Assembly (NCBI RefSeq): GCF_001649575.2
Contig: NC_051448.1
Coordinates: forward strand, 14,536,018-14,600,017
Source: Kryptolebias marmoratus
Taxonomy: Eukaryota; Chordata; Actinopteri; Cyprinodontiformes; Rivulidae
Direction of reading: 5' to 3'
DNA: 64,000 nucleotides
How positions within the stretch are numbered: position 1 is the stretch's first letter; each line of letters starts with the position of its first letter. The notes under the pieces are model-generated. The model was not told the DNA's origin, did no database searches, and saw only the letters and a program-made list of their open reading frames with translations. Positions 13,611-26,345 of the stretch are shown in pieces. A program made the position numbers and the translations under genes.

Positions 13611-13616
<6 letters not shown>

Positions 13617-14347
13617 GTTTGAATTTAGATTTATCATTCTGTTCAAGTGAGTCATCAAAGAAACATGTTGACATTCAAAAAGAAATCTGTATAATTAAAG
13701 TTTTTTTATGACAGCATTTTGAACCCCTTGGTCAAACTCATTTGAAACAAGTCTGATGAGGCCACGTTTTCACTGAGGGATTCATGACTGAGAAACTAAC
13801 ACCACTCAGTCCTTCACTTTATTTTTCTCTAAGCCTGGACATATATTTAAAGTCATTGTTTTGCTGCATAACAAAGTTGGAGCCAATGAAAAGAGCTTTT
13901 AAAAAGGCATGGAATAACTGCAACAGGAGAATGATGTCAGTGCTCTTTAAAGATGACCGAAACAACTCCAAAATCATCACCTATGTGTCCTGTTCACTAG
14001 GAGGATAAGACACAAGACATCTCATTTTCATCTGGGAACATGATTGTTGCAACCAAAGTTTTTTTAAGCAGAGCTGCTTTGTCTATAATGTGCTTTTGCA
14101 GTCATCCTCAGTCCAGTGTAGATGAAACTTTGCCCCCAAAAAAGTGGTGCAGTACTGCTTCTGGGAGCCATCTCTGGACAGCTGGTTATGTGCCATTAAG
14201 TTGAGCGGACTCCTAAGAACCAGTTAAACATCTGTCACACAGACTCGACTCACAGAGACGCCATCCTGAACCTCCTGCTGCGCGCCACAGGGGCAGTCAG
14301 AATGTTTCTTTCAAGGTGATGCTGATTGAGCACCTTCTGAACTACAG

Positions 14348-14416
14348 GTTTTCATTTATTTGCTAATTTATTATCTTGTTTATCACAAGATAATAAATTA
14401 GCAAATAAATGAAAAC
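14348..14416. repeat. perfect 32-bp inverted repeat
   Basis: The arms 14348-14379 and 14385-14416 are exactly complementary and separated by a 5-nt loop (TTATC). The arms are AT-rich. No element ends or target duplications were seen around them. Confidence 0.95.
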
Positions 14417-16953
14417 AAAAAAACCCTAGGCTGGGAAAAAAAAAAAAACGTGTTGACAACAAAGAAAATATAGAAAATTTCAAAACCTATAACTTCTTAC
14501 TACTGTCTAGTCACTCTCATAAAAATATGTAAACAAAGACTACACTATGATTTTTAGCTATAATTCAAACTTTATTATCAACATTTAAGCCTTTTGGGTG
14601 TATGTTATTAAGTAAGCAGCAGGGACAATATAAAACATTTTGACACATTTCTTTAGTGTAAAATGTATCCTCATGCTTCTGCCTAGAATGAAGCACTTGC
14701 AGCACTCTCACTACAAATCTATCATTTCAGCTGCAGCTCATGGGAAATCCATCTTGTCATTTTTTCCCCCCGTTCTCTCTCCTCAGTCTCAGAGTGTGGG
14801 AGGAGTGCCAGAGAAACTTGCATTAATGCCTCGTGCTTTCAAATGGAAGCCCTATCGACTGGGGATATGTGTTCATTTCATTTGCTTTCTGTCTAACTTG
14901 CAGGGAGGAACTGGAAGTGTGAGGATTAGCAGACACAGTGTAAGGAGGTCTGTCTGATTCTGTTGACTCTGTTGGATCCCAGTAGACCCTGTGCACACAT
15001 GTGAGGAGGGCCAGAGGGTAGAGAAGAGGCAGTGGTTTAAAAACATACACACAAGCTTATGCACACCTTCACATAGATTAATAATTCATGCTTCCATGTG
15101 CTGTGTGATTGCCTGTACCACTCACATTTCTGCTGCTACCAGATTGACCTGTTGTAGAAAGTTATTTAGACAATCTCACTTTGGAGAAATGGAGTTGACA
15201 TGACTGACAAAGCTAATAGCTAGTCTGAGACCAAACTTCAGGCTTAAAGAATTTGTAGCTATTGTATAAATCTTTACGCACCTGTGTCCTGTCTGGATTA
15301 CTCTTCTAACTTCAACAAAATGTATTTGTTTTTCATCTTTCCAAGCAAAGGCCCAGAATGCCATAAATCTGGCTAGACACACTGGAATTTTGATTCTAGA
15401 CTATCACAGATCACCAAATTCAGGTTGCCAGACGACCAAGGACTGTTAGGATAAAAAATGGATTCTCCTTATTGCTTCTTCTGACTTTGAACATGTAATA
15501 AATACTCACTACATCTACAATACAGTATCCTAGAAACACGTTACATGGTACAGTTAAAGTAGTGTTCAGAAGTTGCATGCTACATTGATAGACATGGACC
15601 ATAATGCATTGCAGCCTGAGCCAACACAACAGTCTAATTAAGGCTAATGTGTCTGCAGCTCAATATTATGATTTTCAGACACTAAAAATGCCTGAATTAT
15701 CTGAAGGCATCTAATATAAAGTTGCTCGTTTCCTCTCTTGTCTGCCCTGTGGGGCTGAGAAATGATGAGAAAATGTGAAATGATCTTAAATATAACATGT
15801 TTAAGCCTTAATATGAATATATATATGTATATATAAAGTAAGCCTGGTTTCAACCGCTATAATGTTGTGCAGCTTGTTTTTCATTATTCATGCACATACT
15901 ACAACTTCAACATTTTGTAGGTGACATTTTATAATTTTAGTATATTGAAGTTCCCTGTATAGTTGCAGCTGCAGTCTGTGGTTGTGTAAAAAGATACAAC
16001 GTAACAAAAAAGCAATACAGATATGTGGTTATAAATTTTATGTCATGGACACAGCTTATGGTAATTAGATTTTCTCAGCCAAAACCAGGGAAATATGTTG
16101 TCCATCACCTCACATTCAGGTGTGTATTCCCACTGTAGTCCAGTGTATCTTGCTGGGGTTTATTTATGCAAAACCTGGCTGTGAACACTCAATGCATAAT
16201 TATGAAGTAGGCTGCATTCAAGTAGTGTTCAAAATGCAAAACCACCAGGTTGTCCACTATTCCCCTATATATTCTACTATATAGTGAACATGGTGTCGAA
16301 GGTGACTGACAGATCATTGAGAACACAGCCTGACAGGTTTGTTACAGTCCATGAGATTAAAAGAAATGTTAAGATATTCTTACATTTTGCTTAACTGAAA
16401 ACCTCAAATAATTACTAGCTCTCATACGTCTCTAACATACTAAAGGTTGGACTTTAATTCTCCTTTTATATGCTTTCACATGATACCATAATCTTACAAA
16501 ACAAACAGACTTAATAAAAATAGCTGAACGCTTAGAACGTTTAAGTCGTCGTACTGAATTGAAAATGTTTGTGTGTCAGCTGATGGACTTCCTTCATTTA
16601 TTTATCTGTTACCATTTGTTTTCATTTGTTTTCCCATAAACTTTAAATGGCATTGGTGCAGACATCTCTATGTATTATTCAACTAATGTACATTGCATTC
16701 AGGTAATCAACACGAAAAACAACAAAAACAAAAAGTAATTTATGCATAGAGGAATACATTATGTAAAAATATGCAAAAAATATGCTTCGCTGAAATCTGT
16801 TTTTGAGCCCTTTAGAGCCTCATATACCCTAGTTGTGCATAATAACGTGGTGCTAATAAGATGCAGAGAAAAGAAAAGTAGTTCCAGCGTTGGCTGCCAC
16901 CTTACAGCCAACTTCAACTTATGTAATTTTTCTCTTTGTACATGTATGACTCT
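14417..16953. other. no gene recognised
   Basis: The block at about 14,640-15,060 has balanced composition and overlapping open frames on both strands but no family similarity. The rest is AT-rich, with a short interrupted (TA)n at about 15,815-15,836. Confidence 0.45.
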
Positions 16954-16966
16954 TGTGTGTGTGTGT

Positions 16967-17013
<47 letters not shown>
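16954..17013. repeat. (TG)n microsatellite
   Basis: About 30 TG units with one interruption (TGTATG). Long His/Thr and Val/Cys frames across it are artefacts. Confidence 0.95.
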
Positions 17014-17014
<1 letters not shown>

Positions 17015-19363
17015 ACTGCAGCTGGGGTGTTATAGATCCATGTGGGTGCAGGTGGCACATATCGGTCAGATTTTCCTGAGATGTCTGTGATCATGCAGCT
17101 GTGATATGGGAATACACTCAGCAGAGAGTTCAACTCAGGCTTTTCACAAGCACTCTCGCAGTTGGATGATCCTGTCATTTGTGAGGCTGCGCTCTGGTAA
17201 CTAGCTCGTCTTTAGAGCCACTTCTGTGTCATGTGCTCTTTCAGCACAACAACATGAAAAAGTGTGCCTCCGGGAGCCTTTAGAGTCAAAAGTGTGACAG
17301 TTCTCTGCAGCACCTTTTCATGTTTTTTGTTTCTTTCTCCGTAATTGGGTTTTATTTGCTCATTCAACGGCTTTGATTTGAGCTGCGTGTACATGTTGTT
17401 TACGTGTGTGATCATGCATGTGAGTGTGCGTGCAGCTGCGTGACTGCGTGGGTGGTTTTTCCAGGTCTAAGATTAAAAGCTATGGGATGCGGAGTACAAG
17501 CTCCTTTATTATTTCTCTCCCACCCCCCAAAGATTTATGTGCCATCTTCCACTGGGGCTCAGCAGGACCTGAAAACGGAAGCCAGTAATCTCAGTCATAG
17601 ATTTAGTGCCCGGATCGAAAAGTCAACAACCTCTCCATCCGCACAGAACTCACTCAACATGTGATGAGTGACCCAGAGCACATTTTCGCTGAACCGTCAT
17701 GCATAATTTCTCTGTCTGTCAACACTGACAGCCACCGTGTCAGAACTGGAACCCTAATGAGATATTAAGGGTGTGTTTTGTATTAATTCTCATTTCCTAC
17801 CAAAATATGCCATTAAAACCACTCAAAATGTTTGAATTACTTTAAAATCCACAATGTCTGTCACGTTTTGAACTACGCCCATCAATCAATAATTTGCATC
17901 AAATAGCAGAGGACCTAAAAGCAGGTCTTACAAACATGGAACCATGTTCTCATCAAATTTTTACTAATCCTTTTTGCCATCTTTGTCAGTTGGTGTGACA
18001 GAAAGGAGCTGAGCATTGCAAAACTGTTGACCTGCCACTGATCACCAAGCATTTTCTGCTTTCCCATTAGATGAACACACAAAAAAATATGTTTCTATGT
18101 GAAATGTACCAACAATATTTCTGGTACAAGTCCTCTTCATGTGAATACAGGAGCCTTGCATGTGCTTGGGCTTATGATAAACAAGAACAGTACACTTTAG
18201 ACCATCAACATATCAGCAGGGTCAACTTTTCCTTTACGGGAAGGCAGTCCTATTCAATGCATATTTTGTATTTTTCTTTTTTTTTTCCATTTTTCCTGTT
18301 TTGACATCATGCCTACAATCTCTTCTAGAGATGTAAATTGCAATAAATACCATTCAGTCCACCAGTTCACATAACACACACGCCCTGGAATCAAAAATTA
18401 TAAACAAAATCATCTTTGTGTAAAGATAGTAATCAGACTTCAAAAGCTCAAGTATTTAATTTGGAGTTTGTCCAAACCCTCTCGTCCCCCCCACTTTATT
18501 TCAAACCATGAGTGAAGGTGTGTTAGAGCTTGAGATGTTATGTGTGGAAGGAGCAGGAGACAGAGTCGTAATGATTTTTAAAGTATACTCCAGTTGTATT
18601 TGTTTATCTTTTAATTCCTAAGGGTGTTTACTTTTTAAGTGGCCTTGTGTGATGTATTTATGAGGAGTTAGTGCCATTAAACAGCTGTCAGAGCTCCCTC
18701 AGCGCTGAGAAGCAGGAAGCAAGTCTGAGCTACAGTCACATCAACTCAGACTGTGGGCCACAGAAGAATACGTTTTCTCCATTTAAAGCAACAAGCTTCA
18801 AAAATCTCTTCGCAAGGTTGAGCTGTCAGGATTAGTGGGGCATTGTTGGAGTCAGTTTCAGGAAGGAATTAAAATGCTTCAGATCTTAACGTAAACCAGT
18901 GTCCAAGACAACATGGAAAGACATACAGGAGCACAGGGAGAAAACCAAGGAGTATTTATGCTGAAACAGGTGTGCTGATTAGAAATGAGAGACAGGTGGT
19001 AGATGAGATGCTGGAGCTGAGAAACTGAGGATGTCTGGTGAGCATACCAAGTACAAACACAGGAATATAACTGATCAGAGTAAGATAATTTACCCTACAA
19101 TGAAGCTTAAGAATATGAAACCCAGAATAAATCAAAACACCCAAATTAAAACAAAGTCCCCACAACCATGACAGTGACATAACTGTGTATTGCATAGTTA
19201 TCAGTGTCTCTTTGCCATTCCCAGTTCAGATCTTTTCTTCACTGTGCTCATTGTGCTTGTGGGATCATGCAGACATCAAGGGATTGGTAAACCCTAAACA
19301 TTTTTCTGACTGTTTTATGTAAAAATTAAGTGAATTAAATTAAAGGCTGAGCAATCCTTTAAG
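17014..19363. other. no gene recognised
   Basis: The left part (17,030-17,660) is less AT-rich; the remainder is AT-rich. No exon or named repeat was seen. Confidence 0.45.
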
Positions 19364-20172
19364 GAATACTTATCTTTCCTTTCCCTTCAATGCCAGAGTT
19401 TTAAAATAAGATAAAAATAATAATAAATAATAGTTATAGCTGTTTTGGAGAAACCTTAAAAATACTGTTAGGTAAATGGAATGTACTTATACAGCATCCT
19501 TCTAGCCAACCAAGCGACTCAAACTGCTTTCCAACACAACCTGCCTTCGTTTACCCATCCACACACACATTCACACAGCCCTCTACAACATCTCTACAAA
19601 AGTAATCTGAATAAATAGTTCTATAGAGTGCTTTAAATGTGCTTTAAACTCCATTCTTACACCTGTGGGACACAGAACAGAGACAATGAGGGGTTCAGCG
19701 TCTTGCCCAGGACCAGAGACACTTCAATACTGCTGCCAGGATTCAAACCTCCAACTCCTCTCATTGGAGGATGACTGCTCTAACCACTGATCCACTGCCA
19801 CCTCTATAAATGCAACGTCATTCCGAAATTTTACAGGCTTTTCACAATATTTTAGTGCTCAGCGTTTGTGTTGTGAATGACTCCCAGTTACCACCAAGCC
19901 AGATATTAGCTCAATATTTGCTCAACTGGCTGAGTTTCAGTAATTTTGTCCTGGATAAAGCCAGTTAGTTGTGGCGGACATTGGTTTTAGTTAGTTGTGA
20001 ATTGGTTTTAACTCCGAAAAATAATCAGCTATACATCTACATTTAGTGACTACTTTCTGATAGATTCAATAAAATTTGCCGAGTGGTTCATGAGATATTT
20101 TGTTAACAGACATCCACACAGATACAGGCAAAAACATTATTGCCCACCTTTCACCTTTCAGCAATGGGTGAC
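19364..20172 (+). repeat. dispersed GCCAT-rich family, copy 4, split by a SINE
   Basis: The left piece 19364-19452 (ATGCCAGAGTTTTA, AGTTATAGCTGTTTTGG) and right piece 19804-20172 (TTAGCTCAATATTTGC, TTAGTTGTGGCGGACATTGG, GTGGTTCATGAGATATTTTG) are parts of one copy. The left end carries the terminal near-palindrome TCCTTTAAGGA. The SINE at 19463-19803 interrupts it. Confidence 0.75.
19463..19803 (-). mobile_element. tRNA-derived SINE, nearly full length
   Basis: Read on the minus strand, it starts with a tRNA-like head: A box-like GTGGATCAGTGGTTAGAGC and B box-like GGTTTGAATCC. The body TGGGCAAGACGCTGAACCCC follows, then a tail ending TGTATAAGTACATTCCATTT. This is the layout of a widespread teleost SINE. 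The body also holds a TGTGTGTGTGGATGG tract. Confidence 0.85.
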
Positions 20173-22767
20173 AGTAAAGCAGCACGTCATTTGCACAAAT
20201 TTGCTTTTAAAACATTAATTGAAGCAACACGAGGACAGTCTGAGAGGTTTGTTGTTGTTTATCATTGCTTTTAATTTAATTAGTTTGATTGAAATAATGA
20301 GAAGAAATTAGAGCCTCAGAAAGGATGAGTCAAGGATAAGCTGCGCACTTTTCCAAACACATTTCAGAACCACCTGAACCTTCCTGAAATACTTTTTATT
20401 TAACAGTTTGGCTGATAAACCTGTTGAATGTTTGCATCGGAAGCAAGAGGGGAAAACTGTTTCTTTACTTTCTTAAGGCTCAGCTGCTACTTCTTGAATA
20501 AGAAATAAACATATAAATCAAAATCTTTAAACATCCTTGATGCAAATGGCCTCCAACTAAATGTAAACAACACCAACTTGATGGGAAAGCTTTCTGCTCT
20601 TTTGTCTAAATGCTGCTTGCTTGAGATTTCTTACATTTATTTTATTTAATTTATTTTTTGTCTTCAGATCACAAGTTATTCGGAAAATCTTTGAGGCTAA
20701 TGACTCCCATGCTGTGCCCTCTTTCAGACGTGCACTTTCAAAGCCAGCAGAGGACAATCACTGAGATACACTGACATGAAAAAGTAATTATAATGTCATT
20801 AAATAATCATTGAAACCATAATCCCAGCAGGGTCACCTTGTGCACATTTGCCCTCGGTGCAGACAGCTCAGTGGTCTTCTGGCACATGCAGCCATGAAGA
20901 AACTGCTGGGCAGAGAACTTTAAAAACGCAGCTTTAATTACACCAGCCTTTGCCAAAAGGTGTTTCATCTAATTAAATCTAAATAAATATGAACTGTATA
21001 TTTTAAAAACTAAATTTGATTTCCTGATAACTTATCAGAGCAAAATGCTTGAAGGGCTAGAATGCTACCAAACATTAAACATCTAGACTAAAGGTCCACT
21101 ATTTTTCTAAGGTAAATTAGCATTTGTTGACCCAATCTAACAAACCTCAAACAGTAAACTATTGTGGGTCAATACATCTGTGGTAAAATGGCATTACTTT
21201 AAAATCATTAAATGGTTACTATGTTGTGCTTCTTGGGCATTTTTACTGGCAGCAATGTTAAAACAGCTCAGTTCTGCAGTTTGAGAATATTTACAGCTTT
21301 TATCAGCTCTTATAGCCAAATGGCAAAAAAAATTTAAAAAAAAGGTTCACTTATACAGTTAACTAGCAGGCTTCTTTATACGCAGCAGGTCGATTTAAAT
21401 TGCTGTGATTGATGAGCTTAAAGTGAATTATTTGGGGGGATAAAAATGAGAGAAAGACAAATTATTCAGCAGGGACGCAATTCTCGCTGGTGTCACACTG
21501 ATTTTCAAGCAGTTGTTTGAAAGCTTGACTAATATCAGTTGGCAGGGGTAGGGGAGAGCTACTGGTGGTCTTTTTTTATACATATATAATAATAAAAAAT
21601 CGAGCAATCTTTTCGCTCCGTTATTTTATCGCTCATATTTGAAATACACCCCACATAACACTAAAAGAGTAGAATTTTACGAAATCTGCCCTAACTGCAT
21701 GTAAAGTGTTAAAGTCCTTCCTCTTCCCTGAGCCACCCACATCCTTAATCTCCCCCGGGGACAGGGTCTATTTACGAGACAAGTCACAGATATGTGCTCG
21801 CCGGCCAAAAGCCACAAGCGATGTGCCTCATTACTGCATCAGGGTTTACAGCTCAAATATTAAACACAGAATATTTCATCTTTCCTTGGCTCAATTGTGG
21901 ACTTTTCAAGGACTTTGTGGGACAAAGTGCTGACAGCGAGGCCTTGAATTATTGCACAAAGCAATACTTTCAACTCAGACGCAGGTACATTTTATAAAAA
22001 AAAAAATCTGGGTTTTTGCCATTCGAGAGTGGAGAAACATATGGTCACAGCCTCAGCATGGGGAAGGAAGGGTGAAGAAGATGCAGGTATGAAGCTCGAT
22101 GGAAACCGTTTGCAGCTCGTGCCAACACATCAAGTCTCTTCCTCTCACCTGCTTTATGGACTGTAAAACAAACAGACTGCAGTAACCGCGGACGCTGGAA
22201 TGGACCACAGCCTCTGGTGTGGTCATTCGGTAATAAACACTTTCTGCCTCATTTAGCACTCTTTCAGATTATCCTCTTGCTTCCTGCAATTGATGCAAAC
22301 AGGAAGCAACCAACCAAGGTCCAGTACGCTGTATTTCAAACCCTGAATGATCAGAAAAGACTGTCTGTAAAATAAAATTCTCAGAAAAAGCCCATTTCAC
22401 TGATGTATCACTTTCCGAGGAAGATTTGCCAAGTCGTGTCTCTTAGATTCTGTTTGCAAATAGTAAATGGTGTCTGTGGGGTTTCCAGCTCTGTGGGTGA
22501 GCTGCTAAAACCGTCCAGATATGTAAATCATCTGAAGCTTTAAAAACACACCTGCTTGCAGTGGTTATAAGCATAAACCTGAGGAGGTATTTGGATCATA
22601 TTAGATCTTAGGTTAGATCAAAAAAAGACTAGTCATTTGCAAATAAACTCCTACATTCACAGGGTTGCTGTAAAGCTTCACTTGTTTTGTAGAAGCAAAT
22701 CAATCAAACGTGTTATTTTCTATGATTTATGATCAGAAGTTCCACATACTGTAGCTGCGTTTTGTGT
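20173..22767. other. no gene recognised
   Basis: Mixed AT-rich sequence. A slightly GC-richer block at 21,700-21,960 stays open in two frames without family similarity. Confidence 0.45.
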
Positions 22768-22943
22768 GGCCAGTTTGTGAAAATCACGGCCTATTTTTGT
22801 GTGCGCGGCTTGCAAAACTACGTTCTAGGCTGCGTACGTTATTTTTGGTCAATGGAGGTGATCAACAAAATGAAGGCCTTGAATGCCTACAGTTTTGCAA
22901 GTCGTGCACACAAAAACAAGCCGTGATTTGCAAAAAACTGGCC
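22768..22943. mobile_element. imperfect palindrome, MITE-like
   Basis: The arms 22768-22819 and 22891-22943 pair over about 52 bp at roughly 85% identity by eye (GGCCAGTTT ... TTGCAAAACT), with a 71-bp centre in which partial pairing continues. No transposase is present. A non-autonomous DNA transposon fits best. Confidence 0.65.
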
Positions 22944-25729
22944 GCGGCACTGCTCACTCACTTGGTTGCCAGCGCTCAGAATTCAGTTTGTTGTTATTTT
23001 CGTGCAGTTTTGAATCAGTAAATAATCCCTAACTGCTGCAGCCTAGTGAGATCTTGGCTTTAATGGACTGAGTGAAACTCTCAAAGGTTAACAAGTATAT
23101 AAAGTGCAGTCATACCTGAATTTCTACAGTTTTAGGGGAAAACGTTTGTCTAAATCTTTTTGTCTGAGCTCACTAAAATCTGAACCACTTCTGTAACTTG
23201 ATGACTAAGATATATAATATGACATTTCTTTTCCAATATGGGTAAATTTTGTGTAACTTTGGGTCTACCTAAAATGATTAAGTTAAGTCAGGTTGTCAAG
23301 GAACTTTGGTGGTCTTCTGGACATTATTTCAAATTATCATTAAATTTTTACTCTCTTTTGTTGTTGTTGTTTGTGATGGTGTGTAACAGTATTTAGTGTC
23401 TGAATCGTTGCATTTCGAAAAGTGTGCTGATTTTAGTCCANGGGGGGGCGGAGGGGGGTGTTAAATCAGTCTGATTGTTGGTGTTATGAGGATTTGGACC
23501 ACAGGTAAGGGACAGGGTGCGTGATGTCTTTCTTTCAACAGAGATATGATAAATGTGCTCAGCCTACGAACACATTTTATCAAGTTGTTTGCTGGGAGAT
23601 TAACGGAGAATCAATAGTTCAGTTTCTTATTTAATATCAGAGAGAATTATCACCTCGTTACATTGATTCCATCTTCAGTCTAACATTTCTCCCACTGTAG
23701 ATGAATTCTAGATGATTCGATTCTCCGAAGCCATCCACGAGAGAGAAATAACTTGACACAAATGCTTAGTCATGCTGACATTCCTGTTTTGCTAGGAGCT
23801 GGGGGGAATATACAGTCCTGACAGACTTTTAGCAGCCAACACTGTTAGCTTACTCAAGCAACAGTTAAGCTCTAATAAAATAAAAGAGGGTGTTGGTGGT
23901 GAAGGGTTGGGGGATCAACTATAAAACAGACTGGAGTTCAGTTCCTGCAGTAAACATAAGTAGCTTGGATTTATTAGTAAAAAACTGTGCTTTTCCCCCT
24001 CTTTTTTTGATCATGCAGGTGTATATGTTTAGGACACAAATTAGAAAAATAAAATACCTGATTAATGATTTGGGGCAATCTATGACTTGGCAATAACTAC
24101 AGCATCTAAATAAACTGCACAGTCCTCACATCATCAGGGTGTTTTCTTGTGGCAGAGAAACCCTACATCTTTGGAAAATATAATGTGCAGTTTTGGTTTC
24201 CAGAAATGAAAAGTTGCAACATATTTCTCAGGAGACGTGGCTGTTTGTTATTTTCTTCAAAGACAAAACAAATTCCTAGTTCATTTGAATACTGGCAAAC
24301 ATGTCAAACTTACTTTAAAAAAAACAATCAGCAAAGAATGAAGTGAAAACATGTTTAAGCAATGTTGATGAGAACAGAATTTTTCCATCCTTGAATCAAA
24401 ACATTCTTCAATCATAAAATTGTTATTATTATTATTAATTATTTTGCTGAATACAGAACATATCGCATGTTAAACTGCCAACATTCACCAGGAAGGTCAT
24501 GAGTCTAAAAACATAAATGCAAACTTTTTTGGGTCTCTATACTTTTTTTTCTTATAGATTCAATGAAATGACATTTTAGCATTTCTGGTGTAAATTTTAA
24601 GACTCCAGGGTTGCAGCCAAAGCGTCATCTGGACCCGAATGGAACACCAAAAATTCAAGTGCCTCAGAAACTGTTTCCAAAATAGCAGTCATGATTGAAT
24701 GAACTTCTGGGGTTGCTTTGATAAATAAAATAAAAAAAGATGACCACACTAACAAGCAGGTTCATCATTTATTTGTCCAGAAAGCAAACAAAAAAAAAAA
24801 AAATCTAAAGCTAAAACAATGATCACTTGGAAAAACCCAAATAAACAGGAACTGGCATTTCAATGTTTGTTTTTTTTATTATTATTTGTTCGCTAGTTTA
24901 CTTTAAAAAACACCAAGTATAATTTCATTTTTTTGACTGGCCTCACAAAAGGAAATGTCCAGTCTTTTAATTAACAGCCAGAAAAGTGTGAAATATTCAG
25001 TTGGTTCAAAGATTTGTTGGCAGTTCTCTCACAGCGTTTTCATGAAATTACATTGCCCAATGTTTTTTGTGGGTTTGTGGACACAAAGAAATTTAGCAGC
25101 TATTTCACAGCATAAAAAAATGCTAAAAGACAATGAAACAAAAACTATTTGAGTTTGTTGTTTTTATAGTTCACGGCAAAAAAAAAAAAAACTCAAAACA
25201 TTTCCTTTCACATTTGGGTGATAAGTTCTCTTTTGCAATAAAACCCACATTTTTTTCCCCTACATTTTAAAGCAATGAATGTTAACAAAAGAAATTTACA
25301 ATGATCGTAAGTTATCCTGTCCATTTAAATATAATCAATTAATCTAAATCAAGTCTGTCTTATAAGAAGTTGCAAATAGTCTTTTTCACAAACACATTAA
25401 ATGAAGAATAAATCAGGCAGGTGGAAAGTAAACAGCCACGGGTGGTGAGAGCTTCAGGGGGGGGGGATTATGCAGGGTCCTGGCCATGAAGGGTATATCC
25501 CAGCCACATCGGCATAAATATGTTTCCTGGTTTTAGAACAGAGGTGGCTTTCTGCAGTTAAACCCTTCTTCCGAGGCTCCCCACTCCACTGTAGACATAA
25601 GGCTTCACTAAACTCATCCACCATTCTACCTTTTAAGCATGAAAGAGAGCTGTGTGACCAAGTTTATCTCAGTTTTCACCATGTGTCAGTGGAAAAAATG
25701 CACATTCACTGCCCAGTAAGGGCTTAAAG
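22944..25729. other. no gene recognised; contains an ambiguous base
   Basis: One N at 23441 precedes a G-rich run (G7, then GG, then G6, to about 23459) that could form a quadruplex. A G10 run lies near 25,458. The sequence is otherwise AT-rich, with poly-A and poly-T runs. Confidence 0.5.
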
Positions 25730-26345
25730 TGATCATCTGAAAGGCAGTTCTGGGGAAACATTTTGAACAATTAATACCCTACCTGTTGTAGATACTAGCT
25801 CTCCGAATGGCCTTACTTCTACTCAAACTGATGAGCGATCAGCTTGTCCGAACTTGGCCAAGACTGAAGGGGACTGCTGCCGTTTTAAAACAACCCCACG
25901 TTAGTTCATGCAAACATTGTTTTATAAACCTTTACATCACTGTCAGTTTTGCATCACATGGTTATATTTGTAGTTTTTTGTGCAGCAGCATCTAGCTGTA
26001 TCATTTCTAGTGAACCCTGGAGCATTTCCTGCAGGATTACTGCAGTATTTCTGCTGGACTAACTGTAATAAATTAATGTTTGCATGAACTGCTACAAAAT
26101 GTTTGAGACTGGACTTTTAAGATGGCAGCAATCTGCTTTAGATTAGCTGGTAACTTGTCACTCTGTTCAGAATTAAACTCTCAGTACATGGCAGAAATCC
26201 ACTTTTCTCTTGGCCTGCTTGGACTAGCCGTTAGCTCATCAATCCAGTCAGAATTAGGTTGTATTTCTCCAAAATGAGGTTGTTCATGGATCCATCTACA
26301 ACAGGTAAGATATTAAGTATTCATAAGCTTTCCATAGAACCCAAC
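25730..26345. mobile_element. large palindromic MITE-like element
   Basis: The left arm (about 25740-25890) and right arm (about 26120-26345) are inverted copies. ACCTGTTGTAGATACTAG pairs with ATCTACAACAGGT, GATGAGCGATCAGC with GCCGTTAGCTCATC, and GCTGCCGTTTTAAAA with TTTTAAGATGGCAGC. The centre is about 230 bp. No coding capacity was found. A one-arm relative lies at 8460-8620. Confidence 0.6.

Noticed and set aside
16759..17178. 139-codon minus-strand frame and a 97-codon plus-strand frame
   Set aside because: Both run through the (TG)n microsatellite, giving His/Thr or Val/Cys tracts.
19463..19803. a functional tRNA gene
   Set aside because: The A and B box-like segments are followed by a SINE body and tail, and no cloverleaf can be closed.
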